A DNA stretch of 64,000 bases from Oceanococcus sp964629015 (lineage in GTDB: Bacteria; Pseudomonadota; Gammaproteobacteria; Nevskiales; Oceanococcaceae), in contig CAZVMN010000005.1 in the NCBI GenBank assembly GCA_964629015.1, positions 124,001 through 188,000 of the forward strand, written 5' to 3'. The position numbers and the translations under genes were made by a program. Of the stretch, positions 30,348 to 38,089 are shown piece after piece (within the stretch, counting starts at the first letter, position 1; each line of letters opens with the position of its first letter). The notes below the pieces were generated by a model that had not been told where the DNA came from, made no database searches, and worked only from the letters and a program-made list of their open reading frames with translations.

Positions 30348-30380
30348 ACGCCCCTCGCTATATGGTCAGGGGCGTTTTTT
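30348..30380 (+). terminator. Rho-independent terminator after acyl-CoA ligase
   Basis: Perfect arms ACGCCCCT (30348-30355) and AGGGGCGT (30368-30375), followed by five more T. It closes the lipid locus. Confidence 0.88.
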
Positions 30381-30646
30381 GTGCCTTGCCGAATGGGGAT
30401 ATCAAAGGCGTTTGATGGCCTTGAAAGGGTGACTTGTCTGGCATGCAAACGCACCCCTATGCGAGCACTACACACGTCGGATTATTCGCACAGCGCAACG
30501 GCTCATATTCGGACGTATCGTGTGACAGCTGTACGACAGCCAGCGCGGCCTATTTTTTCCATTATGCACACAGGGAAATGGTTGAGTCTGATCACAAAAA
30601 TCATAAGTCAGATTCTTGCGGAAACCAGAAACCAGAGGTGTTCAAA
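30381..30646. other. Intergenic region upstream of acyltransferase
   Basis: Together with the terminator before it this makes a gap of about 350 bp without a convincing long gene. It is more AT-rich than its surroundings. An open frame runs through on the plus strand from 30434, but its residue use (many Ser, His, Cys) is unlike real genes here. The region probably holds the promoter of the 28-codon ORF and acyltransferase; no clear -35/-10 pair or operator was found. Confidence 0.5.
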
Positions 30647-30733
30647 ATGTTGTCCTCGCAGATGGATTGTCTTACTCAGTTGGAACCTGACATGGTTTTC
30701 CCCACAGTTGCGTGCGCGGGAGCGCGATCATGA
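30647..30733 (+). CDS. Possible 28-residue coupled small ORF
   Basis: A short ORF (start MLSSQMDCLTQLEPD, end ACAGARS) with a good ribosome site, GAGGTG six bases before ATG. Its stop overlaps the acyltransferase start as ATGA. It has two Cys. It could be a leader peptide for translational coupling or a small peptide product; it has no recognised family. It is also the tail of a longer unconvincing frame, so its reality is uncertain. Confidence 0.35.
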   Translation: MLSSQMDCLTQLEPDMVFPTVACAGARS

Positions 30734-31551
30734 ACGCGTCGCCTGTGGGGCTTCGTCAGGTTTCTTTGCAGACGCTGCATGACCATGGCTTGATGGTGCG
30801 AGAACCATCCGGTTTGGCTGGCAGCCTCACTTTTGAGCGGCCCGCCTGGGTTTTCGCCCATCGCCTCAAGAATTGCTCGATTGGTGCATTCACGTTTTTC
30901 AATGCGTCGGGCAAGACCAGTGTTTACCGCACGCGTTTGGGCCGTTACTCGCAGATTGGTGAGTCGTCGATCATCGGACCGCCCGAACATCCCATGGATT
31001 GGTTTAGCAGCCATCCGTTTGCCTTCACCCGCCCTGATGAAGTGCCGGTGATGTATCAAATGGACGATTTCGCACGTTTGGCGCCGGCCGCAGACGCCGG
31101 GGAGTCGTGGGCCTCGCAACAATCCAACGACACCGTGATTGGCCATGAGGCCTACATTGGCGCTGGTGCCTTCATCAAACGCGGCGTCACCGTTGGTGAT
31201 GGCGCGGTGGTCGGCGCGGGTAGCATCGTGACCCGTGATGTCCCGCCGTTCACGATAGTGGTGGGGTCACCCGCCAAAGTGGTCCGTCAGCGCTTCTCGG
31301 ATGCCATCGTGGCACGCTTGATGGCACTGCAATGGTGGAACTACGACCTCTCACCGTGGCGCGACCATGTCGATTTCTCCCAGGTTGAGCCCACCTTGGA
31401 GTTCTTGGAAGACTGCCTGGCGAGCGGTGTGCTGGAGCCGCTGGTTCCGGACACCTACGAACTGCGTGTGCGCCCATCAGGCTTCGATCTCAGACGCTTG
31501 GAGCGCCCGATTTATCGCACCCAGCGGGTACCTCAAGCGCGCTGCGCGTAA
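30730..31551 (+). CDS. Hexapeptide-repeat acyltransferase (LbH fold)
   Basis: 273 residues from the ATG at 30730, with GGGAG seven bases upstream. Left-handed beta-helix repeats are seen in FNASGKTSVYRTRLGRYSQI and in VIGHEAYIGAGAFIKRGVTV and VGDGAVVGAGSIVTRDVPPF, followed by VVGSPAKVVRQRF, typical of CatB/WbbJ-like acetyltransferases. A probable catalytic His lies in GPPEHPMDWFSSHPF. It transfers an acyl group, commonly acetyl, to a hydroxyl or amino group of a sugar or small molecule. Its 3' end overlaps the convergent sulfotransferase gene by 19 bp, so it may belong to the same pathway. Confidence 0.85.
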   Translation: MNASPVGLRQVSLQTLHDHGLMVREPSGLAGSLTFERPAWVFAHRLKNCSIGAFTFFNASGKTSVYRTRLGRYSQIGESSIIGPPEHPMDWFSSHPFAFTRPDEVPVMYQMDDFARLAPAADAGESWASQQSNDTVIGHEAYIGAGAFIKRGVTVGDGAVVGAGSIVTRDVPPFTIVVGSPAKVVRQRFSDAIVARLMALQWWNYDLSPWRDHVDFSQVEPTLEFLEDCLASGVLEPLVPDTYELRVRPSGFDLRRLERPIYRTQRVPQARCA

Positions 31552-32450
31552 CCCAATTGCCGGGCCAGTTCCAGCACCTGCGCATCAAAGCCCTGTCCAT
31601 CAGTGCGCCAGGGTAAGACAGTATCTAGGTGCAACTGATCGGCCAAGGCCAGGGTTTTGCCCGAGAATTTGGTCTGCGCTTCCGCATCAAGTCCGGCCGG
31701 CGCCAGAGTCGGCCCGGGGTGGGCGAATAACCAGTTTTGCGGGTGGCTCATCGCCTGCGCTATGTCGGTGCTACTGTCGATGTCCAACCATTGGCAGAGT
31801 GTTTGCCAGACATGGCTTTCACCGCTTTCCACATCCTCGCTGCTCAGTTGCAGGGATTGCCGCTCTGGCCATTGTCGGCGCCACGACATCAGGTTCTGAT
31901 TCGCCGCAAACCATGGCAGCTGCGGTTCCACCAGCGGCGGAATGAAACTGTGGTCTTTGTAGTCGAGCGGAATAAACACGTGCTCACGTGACCACTGATG
32001 CAACAGCACCCCTTGGCTCCAGGGATGGCGGGTCAGATGCAAAAGCGTCGGCGTCGGGCTGATCTCGACAAGGCGTTTGTAGGCCACCGGTCGCAGCGCC
32101 GCATCATCATCAGGAATGACCAAGCGACGCGGTGCAACCGCCTGTGCGAGTTCCTCTATCAGTCGTTTGCAGGTCCAGTCAGCGCGCTGCGTCAGCCAGT
32201 TGTTGGCCTGCGTGATGCCGTGATCGTCCTGCCGTTCGAATATCAGGTATGCAACCGCGCGACGCAATCCCTGGCCATGCGTGCCCTGACCAAGCTCAAA
32301 CACTTTGAGCGCGTCACCGACCGTGTCGGCGAGCAAAAGGTCAAGCTGGGGCAGGGCAAAAAGCTGCGGATGCTGATGCAGGCAACCTGCCGCCCATGCG
32401 CTGCCGCTGAAGGGCGCACTCAATAGCCAGATCGGAGAGCTTAGGTTCAT
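31533..32450 (-). CDS. Sulfotransferase-family protein
   Basis: 305 residues from the ATG at 32450, which overlaps the stop of the upstream propeller-like gene (ATGA). A degenerate 5'-phosphosulfate loop is seen at residues 11-19 (SAPFSGSAW, in the place of PRSGTTW) and a 3'-phosphate-binding-type segment at about 139-152 (LTRHPWSQGVLLHQ). It would move a sulfo group from PAPS to an unknown acceptor in the cytoplasm. The position at the end of a TolC/HlyD-fusion operon suggests that the acceptor is an exported product or protein. Confidence 0.7.
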   Translation of the reverse strand: MNLSSPIWLLSAPFSGSAWAAGCLHQHPQLFALPQLDLLLADTVGDALKVFELGQGTHGQGLRRAVAYLIFERQDDHGITQANNWLTQRADWTCKRLIEELAQAVAPRRLVIPDDDAALRPVAYKRLVEISPTPTLLHLTRHPWSQGVLLHQWSREHVFIPLDYKDHSFIPPLVEPQLPWFAANQNLMSWRRQWPERQSLQLSSEDVESGESHVWQTLCQWLDIDSSTDIAQAMSHPQNWLFAHPGPTLAPAGLDAEAQTKFSGKTLALADQLHLDTVLPWRTDGQGFDAQVLELARQLGYAQRA

Positions 32451-33934
32451 GCGCTTTGCTGTCGACCGAGCCACACTTCGCAACCACCCCGCGGATTGGG
32501 TTCGTAAACCCATTCGCCATGTCGTTTGACCGCGACCTTGGGGCCGAAAGGGTTGGCTGTGGTGATAAACAGGCCGTGCGGCGTGGAGACCAAGTTACGG
32601 AAGCCCCAATTGAAGTGATTCCCGAAGCCGTTGCGGGTGACCGGCTCAAAGTTGATTCCGTCGGCCGAACGCCAGATTTCCGCGCCGCCATGGTTTTGCA
32701 CCAGGGCATCTTCACCCCAGTGTTCAATCAGCGTTTGCACGTCCGGCGGCCAACTTGGAACCAAGATGTAAGGCAGCAGATTGGCCCAGGAGAAGGTGCC
32801 CACATAGAGCCATCCATCGTGGACGCACATGCGCCAGATATAGCCGTTGAAGATGCTATCGAAGCCCGGGCCGATGCCGGACAAGGGATATTTAGGGCCT
32901 TGATCCGTCATGCGCGGCTCGCCCACGATCAGATCCCAGCTGTCATCCGGCCACACGCGTATGAGTTCCGCCGACGCGGGGCCAATGCCGGCGGCATAGT
33001 GATAACCGCCATTGATAATGCCGCAGCCGGCATATAGCGCGCCGTTGAATTCGCACAGCGCGGTGGTTGCTTCGTTGAGTTGTCCGCGTCCGGCGCCGCG
33101 ATCGTAGACCTTCTCCCAGGTGTAGGGCAGGCTGTCGCCGCCACGCGTTTTCCACAACTCGCTGCCGGCATTGGGATTGACCGTGCCGCCATACAAATGA
33201 TCGTTGAAGGTCGCCATCTCGAAGACGGTGGCGTTGTCCAGGTTACCGAAGCCTTCCGGGCTTGCGGCTCGCCAGTCGCTGCTGGTCAGATCGTGGTTGG
33301 CATAAATAATCGCTTCGGAGCTGAGATCCTGGGTAAAGCCTTTGGACGTGCCGGAACCGGTCGGACTCAGATGCACACGACCACTGAACTGCTTGAGTGT
33401 GCGACAGGTGCGCACGGCCGGGCCGAAAGGTGGTCGCGCGATCGGTTCAAAATGGCGTCCATCCTCGCTGCGCAAGATGTCCGGCGAGTGTGCTGTGTGT
33501 GGCGACCAAGCAGAGACATACAGGCACGGGTGTGGGTCTTTTTCGGTCTGGATCACCGCCATGCCGCGCAAGCCGATGTAGCTGGGCACATCGTCGCGGC
33601 CGTTGCTGCCGTGTACCGTCGGCGAACGGAAGACCATCGTCCAGGTGTCGGTTTCCACCGTGTATTCCCAGATCTGCGCGCGGCGGTCGAGATCGTAGAT
33701 GTCAGCCGGACATTCGATTGGCCACGGCTGAATCCCCTTGCGCCGTCCAGCGAGTCGCAAGCCCGCCAGGTTGCCCCGTGTGGTGCCGACGTAGAGCTTG
33801 CCGTTAAACCAGGTGGCGCTGTGGGCGTAACTGTTGAGACCGTCACCAAATCCGTTGAGGCAGGTCAGGTCAAAGTCTGATTCGCTCAGCGGCGGCCCAG
33901 GGTTGATGTCTTCGGCTAGGGAATCCACGACCAC
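32447..33934 (-). CDS. Propeller-like protein of unknown function
   Basis: 495 residues from a GTG that lies inside the end of the upstream gene (19-bp overlap). No signal peptide or membrane segment. Repeated blade-like motifs of the kind HSATWFNGKLYVGTTRG, CLYVSAWSPH, MATFNDHLYGGTVN and DGWLYVGTFSW, with GSELWKTRGG and GAEIWRSADG, suggest a Kelch/BNR-type beta-propeller of six or seven blades. I do not recognise a named family or a catalytic site. The tight coupling with the HlyD fusion before it and the sulfotransferase after it suggests a shared task. Confidence 0.65.
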   Translation of the reverse strand: MVVDSLAEDINPGPPLSESDFDLTCLNGFGDGLNSYAHSATWFNGKLYVGTTRGNLAGLRLAGRRKGIQPWPIECPADIYDLDRRAQIWEYTVETDTWTMVFRSPTVHGSNGRDDVPSYIGLRGMAVIQTEKDPHPCLYVSAWSPHTAHSPDILRSEDGRHFEPIARPPFGPAVRTCRTLKQFSGRVHLSPTGSGTSKGFTQDLSSEAIIYANHDLTSSDWRAASPEGFGNLDNATVFEMATFNDHLYGGTVNPNAGSELWKTRGGDSLPYTWEKVYDRGAGRGQLNEATTALCEFNGALYAGCGIINGGYHYAAGIGPASAELIRVWPDDSWDLIVGEPRMTDQGPKYPLSGIGPGFDSIFNGYIWRMCVHDGWLYVGTFSWANLLPYILVPSWPPDVQTLIEHWGEDALVQNHGGAEIWRSADGINFEPVTRNGFGNHFNWGFRNLVSTPHGLFITTANPFGPKVAVKRHGEWVYEPNPRGGCEVWLGRQQSA

Positions 33935-36240
33935 ATTTCCACCATCACGAAACGCAGCAGCGCGCGTGAGAACACGATAAACACAGGCTGCCAGCCGGCG
34001 CGGATTTTGGCGTTGCCGGTGAGGCCGGGTTTGAGCCGGTCGTCGCGGTCGTCCAGCTCGACTTGAACGCGCACGATACGCCCGTATTCACCTTGTTCCG
34101 CGTTGGGGGCAATATCGGTGACTTGGCCGCTGAAGCTGGCTCCGGGATAGGCCCAAAGTTTGGCTTTCACGTTTGCGCCCACGTCGATGACGCCAACTGA
34201 GGATTCGGGCAGGTAGACGCGGGCAAGCAGTCCTTCAGTATCCTCAATGATGGCGACTTCGTCGCCGCGATCAAGATAGTCACCGCGGGCAAAAATCAGG
34301 CTGGATGAGACCACTCGGCCGGCAATGGTTGCGCGAACTTCGGTCATGTCGAGTTCGTTGTCAGCGGCCGCAAGCTCGGCCTGGGCTTGGGCGATGTTGG
34401 ACTTGAGGCTGTCGACGCGTTCGTCTTCGGCAGGGCTCTCGACCAGCTCAAGTCCGCGTTGGGCTTCCAGGTATTCCTGCTGAGCGACATCCGCAGAACC
34501 GACCGCCTGCTCGTATTCTTGGGCGGTCACCCCACCGCTGCGGTAGGCGCGTTCAACACGCTTGAGGCGAGATTTGGCCAGTTTGACGGCGGCTTCCGCA
34601 GTGCCAACGCGCTGCTTGGCCAGCTCGATCTCTTCGCTTTTTGCGCCGCGCAGTAACAGCGCCAGTTCCGACTCGAGGCTGGCCAGCTGAGCACGTGCTG
34701 CGTCAACGCGGGCTTGGGCCAGGGTGTTGTCGAGCCGGACGATCGTCTGACCGGCCTCGACCATCTCGCCTTCCGCAACCAGCACGTCGCGAATGTCACC
34801 AGCCGTCAGGGCACGGACATCCGCCCGGGCTTTGGGCAGAACCTCGACTTCGCCACTGGGCGAGTGCGGGTAGGGCAACAGACCGACAACCACCAGGATC
34901 GCGGCCACAATCCATTGGCCCCGACTGGGCCTCCAGATTTTGCGTGGTGGCTTGTCGATGGTGTTGCTGTCGAGAGAAAGATTTGAGTATTGCTTGACCA
35001 TAAAGTAGCCGAATGCCCCCAGCGTGACTGCAATGCCGGCGCCTTGATGGCGCGCTTCCAAAAAACTCCCGATCAACCACAGGATGAACGCGAGTAAACC
35101 GAATGAGAAGGCCATGGACATGACCCCGTAAACCGCCAGCCAGCGCAGTGGCAACGGACGGTTCTGAGTGTTCCATGGCCGCCGTGAACCGATGATGGCG
35201 CCCAGTGATTGATATTTCAGATCGAGCACGCCCAAGGCGTTACACAGTAGGTAGTAACCATCCTGCGTGATCAAGGGGTTCAGGCGCAGGAGCAGCGAAA
35301 TGGTGGATGCCGTGGCGACCACAGTGGCCATACTGGCGAGCACTGGCGCGGTGGTGCTGCTCATACCCCAGATCAGCACAGACAGGGTTTGCAGGACCAG
35401 CAACCCTGCCGGTGTCGCGGCGGTGATGCGCAAACGGTTGCTGCGGCGTAGATGACCGACCAAGCGGTCGCCATGCACGGCCAGCCGAGGAACTGGCAGC
35501 ATTTTGTCGACGATCACATGCACGTTCGGCAGGACGCCGCCGTAGCGATAAATGGCACCAGCACGCGCGGCCATCGTCGCCACATTCAGAATGCCGACAG
35601 CCAGTGTGATGGACAGGACAATCCGCCAAGGAGCCTCAGTGAGAATGCTGTGTCCGAGCCAGTCGTAACGGTGCGAGAACGCGTAGAACACCGTTGTTGT
35701 GGTCATCAGCACCATCAGTGCCAGGGTCCAACGCGTCGCCAGTGGCCAGATCAGCAATTGGCCGAGCTGCGCCAGCATGCGCGCAAACAGCGGTGGCAAG
35801 GCCATGCCCAGAGTTGGCGCAGCGGACATGTCATGCAGCGACGGCATGACCCCCGGCTGGGCCAATGAGCCCGGGACCGAAGCCGGTGGATAGGCCAGGT
35901 CAGATGGCCAATCGCGCGCATTGATGGGTGGGCGTCTGAGTGAGCCTCCATCACGCTGGCGCGGTGGTGGAATGGGTTCACGGCGTCCCGCCTGAAGCAG
36001 CCCGTGTGAGCCCAGCTCACTGATCCAATGATCCAAGTGCTCCCGGCCGATGTGCCGTTTCAGCGTGGTTGTTATGTATTGCCACACCTCGGTGATGCTG
36101 CGGGTGCCATCAAACAGCTGGAGGATCTCCCAATCCGCATCCGACACGCTGATGCGGGCATCGCCGGCACTGAGCAAGCGTTGTCCACGCCGCTGTCCAT
36201 CGCACTGCGCCGTGCACAGCAGGAATTCGGATTGGAACAC
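33916..36240 (-). CDS. PqqD-like / inactive M50-like / HlyD fusion, export protein
   Basis: 774 residues from GTG. Order: a PqqD-like winged-helix segment at about 25-84 (SVSDADWEILQLFDGTRSI, then HWISELGSHGLLQAG); a multi-TM core at about 160-460 that aligns by eye with the M50 domain of putative zinc-peptidase/HlyD proteins; then an HlyD adaptor at about 465-760 with barrel-sandwich strands and a coiled hairpin (about 540-640). The late M50 motif NPLITQDGYY (321-330) is kept, but the HExxH site is replaced by TMAAR at 222-226, so it cannot be a normal zinc protease. The next gene upstream encodes its probable TolC partner. Confidence 0.75.
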   Translation of the reverse strand: MFQSEFLLCTAQCDGQRRGQRLLSAGDARISVSDADWEILQLFDGTRSITEVWQYITTTLKRHIGREHLDHWISELGSHGLLQAGRREPIPPPRQRDGGSLRRPPINARDWPSDLAYPPASVPGSLAQPGVMPSLHDMSAAPTLGMALPPLFARMLAQLGQLLIWPLATRWTLALMVLMTTTTVFYAFSHRYDWLGHSILTEAPWRIVLSITLAVGILNVATMAARAGAIYRYGGVLPNVHVIVDKMLPVPRLAVHGDRLVGHLRRSNRLRITAATPAGLLVLQTLSVLIWGMSSTTAPVLASMATVVATASTISLLLRLNPLITQDGYYLLCNALGVLDLKYQSLGAIIGSRRPWNTQNRPLPLRWLAVYGVMSMAFSFGLLAFILWLIGSFLEARHQGAGIAVTLGAFGYFMVKQYSNLSLDSNTIDKPPRKIWRPSRGQWIVAAILVVVGLLPYPHSPSGEVEVLPKARADVRALTAGDIRDVLVAEGEMVEAGQTIVRLDNTLAQARVDAARAQLASLESELALLLRGAKSEEIELAKQRVGTAEAAVKLAKSRLKRVERAYRSGGVTAQEYEQAVGSADVAQQEYLEAQRGLELVESPAEDERVDSLKSNIAQAQAELAAADNELDMTEVRATIAGRVVSSSLIFARGDYLDRGDEVAIIEDTEGLLARVYLPESSVGVIDVGANVKAKLWAYPGASFSGQVTDIAPNAEQGEYGRIVRVQVELDDRDDRLKPGLTGNAKIRAGWQPVFIVFSRALLRFVMVEMWSWIP

Positions 36241-36251
36241 GCTGGGGCGCC

Positions 36252-37592
36252 TTAGTGCGTATTCATCAGACGATCAAACGGCGCTAACGCCGCGTTGCTC
36301 AGCAGACCGGCGGCTGCACTCAAGCGCAGCGAACTGAGCATGTATTCGTAGCGGACATTGGAGAAGCGACGCTCAGCATCGTAGCGGGCGGCGATGGCGC
36401 TTAAGGTATCGTCATTGGTGCGTGTACCCGCGCGGTATCCCGCGTCCATCGCTTGCTCCGCCGCGCGCGCGGCTTTGACAGCTTTTTGAAACGCCGGCAC
36501 TTGCGCATAGGCGGCGCGCAGCGTGGTGAATGCCAGTCGGACCTGATGTTCGGCTTCGGCCCGGGCGCTGAGCAGCGCCGCTTCGCTGCGTGTTTGCTCC
36601 GCTTTGGCGGCGGCAAGCCGGCCTTGGCTGGCTAGACTTGGCAACGACCAACTGACGTTGACGCCGATGCGCGCCTCATTTTCGGTGCGTTCGCCGGCCG
36701 CGCCGCCTTCGGTATCAAGCCGGTGCACGCCGCCGAGCAGACGCACGCTGGGCATTTGCGTACCGCGCACCCGTTTGGCGCCCAGGCTTGAGAGTCGTTG
36801 GTCGATCTGAGCGAGCACGACGTTCAAGTTCTGGCTGCGCGCGTGTTCCACCCAGGGCTCGACCTGCGGCGGGTCGGGTTGCTTGATCACCATGCCGGAG
36901 GGCAGGCTGCGCAGATTGCGAAAGTGCCGCCCGGTCACCGCATCAAGCTTGGCGAACGAGGCCTCAAGTAAGCCCTGATCGCTGATCAAGCCGGCTTCAG
37001 CGATGGCCAGGCTGGCTTCCGCCGACATCACTTCCGCGTCCAACTGGAGGCCGGCTTCGGCCAAGCCGCGGACTTGCTCCAACTGTTGGGTGAGCTTGGC
37101 AATCTCGGCTTCGCGCAGACGTACAGAATCCTGGTTCGCCAACACTGCGAAATAGGCTTGGGCGACCGAGAGAACGAGCTCGTCATCGAAATGGGTGAGC
37201 TGAACGCGGGCACGCTCGACATTGAGCGTAGCAATATCCAGCGAGGTCAACAGAGCTGGCTCATACAGCGGCTGACTGAGCTGGATGCCAAAGGTATTGC
37301 GATCGTAGTCGTCGGAAAAATCGACGTCGTTCAAGGCGTAAAAGTCGCCGGTAATATCTTCGTCGCGATAGTCGTAGCTGCCTTGCACACTGATATCTGG
37401 CATCAGGTCACCCAGGGCGGCGCGGCGTTGATGATCGCGTATCGCGCTGCTCGCCAGCATCACCTGACGATCCGGATTGTGTGCCAAAGCGGCGGCAAAG
37501 ACCTGGATCAGTCCCGCGCTGGGGGTGGCGCAGGCGAGGCTCGCCCACAAAGCGAGGGGTACGACGAGCAGGCGCGTCGATCGAATCAGCAT
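36252..37592 (-). CDS. TolC-family outer-membrane efflux protein
   Basis: 446 residues from the ATG at 37592 (an in-frame TTG lies 9 bp upstream). Signal peptide MLIRSTRLLVVPLALWASLA. Long Ala/Gln/Leu-rich helices and the duplicated layout of TolC (VLSVAQAYFAVLANQDSVRL and the equivalent VRLAFTTLRAAYAQVPAF in the second half). It is the first gene of a four-gene operon; 11 bp separate it from the HlyD-fusion gene. Together they would form a tripartite exporter lacking a recognisable ABC ATPase or RND pump in the operon, so the energy source must come from elsewhere or from the fusion protein's membrane part. Confidence 0.88.
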   Translation of the reverse strand: MLIRSTRLLVVPLALWASLACATPSAGLIQVFAAALAHNPDRQVMLASSAIRDHQRRAALGDLMPDISVQGSYDYRDEDITGDFYALNDVDFSDDYDRNTFGIQLSQPLYEPALLTSLDIATLNVERARVQLTHFDDELVLSVAQAYFAVLANQDSVRLREAEIAKLTQQLEQVRGLAEAGLQLDAEVMSAEASLAIAEAGLISDQGLLEASFAKLDAVTGRHFRNLRSLPSGMVIKQPDPPQVEPWVEHARSQNLNVVLAQIDQRLSSLGAKRVRGTQMPSVRLLGGVHRLDTEGGAAGERTENEARIGVNVSWSLPSLASQGRLAAAKAEQTRSEAALLSARAEAEHQVRLAFTTLRAAYAQVPAFQKAVKAARAAEQAMDAGYRAGTRTNDDTLSAIAARYDAERRFSNVRYEYMLSSLRLSAAAGLLSNAALAPFDRLMNTH

Positions 37593-37663
37593 GATCGGCA
37601 ATTCATGGCAGTAGGCATGCGTGGCGAGCTCGTCCAGATGAGCTCAGTGCATGCGGTTTATTG

Positions 37664-37690
37664 CAGCACGGTCGGATCCTGACCGTGCTG
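37664..37690. promoter_or_regulatory. Perfect inverted repeat between divergent genes
   Basis: CAGCACGGTC-ggatcct-GACCGTGCTG, 10-bp perfect arms with a 7-bp loop. It lies between the tolC operon (leftward) and the small oxidoreductase-like gene (rightward), with no T-run on either side, so an operator or a leader hairpin is more likely than a terminator. Confidence 0.5.
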
Positions 37691-37789
37691 TTTGAGGTTT
37701 GGTAGATAATGGCGGTTATCAGGTCTGTGGGTGTATCGGTGAAAGCCTACAGATAAAGTCAGAAAATTCTGTCGTCGGTGTAGTGATAT

Positions 37790-37972
37790 ATGAACAAGGA
37801 CTCGGACGTCCAAACGCGGCCACGCCCGCAGCCACCCGAAAAGCCCTTGCCCACAGACTGCTGCGATAGCGGATGCGTGGATTGCATCTTCGATCAATAC
37901 AGTGACGCACTGCGGGCTTATGAGCGTGCCTTAGCGGCGTGGGAGCGGGAACAGGAGAATATCCTTTCCTGA
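37790..37972 (+). CDS. Small oxidoreductase-like domain protein
   Basis: 60 residues. The core PPEKPLPTDCCDSGCVDCIF then YERALAAWE matches the short N-terminal 'oxidoreductase-like' (OXLD1-type) family, with four closely spaced Cys that may bind metal or an iron-sulphur centre. The family's activity is not established. It is a single gene, divergent from the TolC operon. Confidence 0.75.
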   Translation: MNKDSDVQTRPRPQPPEKPLPTDCCDSGCVDCIFDQYSDALRAYERALAAWEREQENILS

Positions 37973-38089
37973 TTCAACAGGCCTTTCGACACAGTTTGCG
38001 CCGTAATGTATACGTCATTGTCTCTTCACGAAGCGGTGATAGCATGCAGCGTTTTATTTTGACGTTGTAGCGGTTTCTAGGGGAAGACA

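Noticed and set aside
30434..30733. 99-codon frame upstream of the acyltransferase
   Set aside because: Poor ribosome site and unusual composition for the first 71 codons; only the last 28 codons with their own ribosome site were kept as a possible small ORF.
33080..33880. 266-codon plus-strand frame over the propeller-like gene
   Set aside because: The minus-strand gene shows repeated blade motifs and coupling at both ends, so the plus frame is a shadow.
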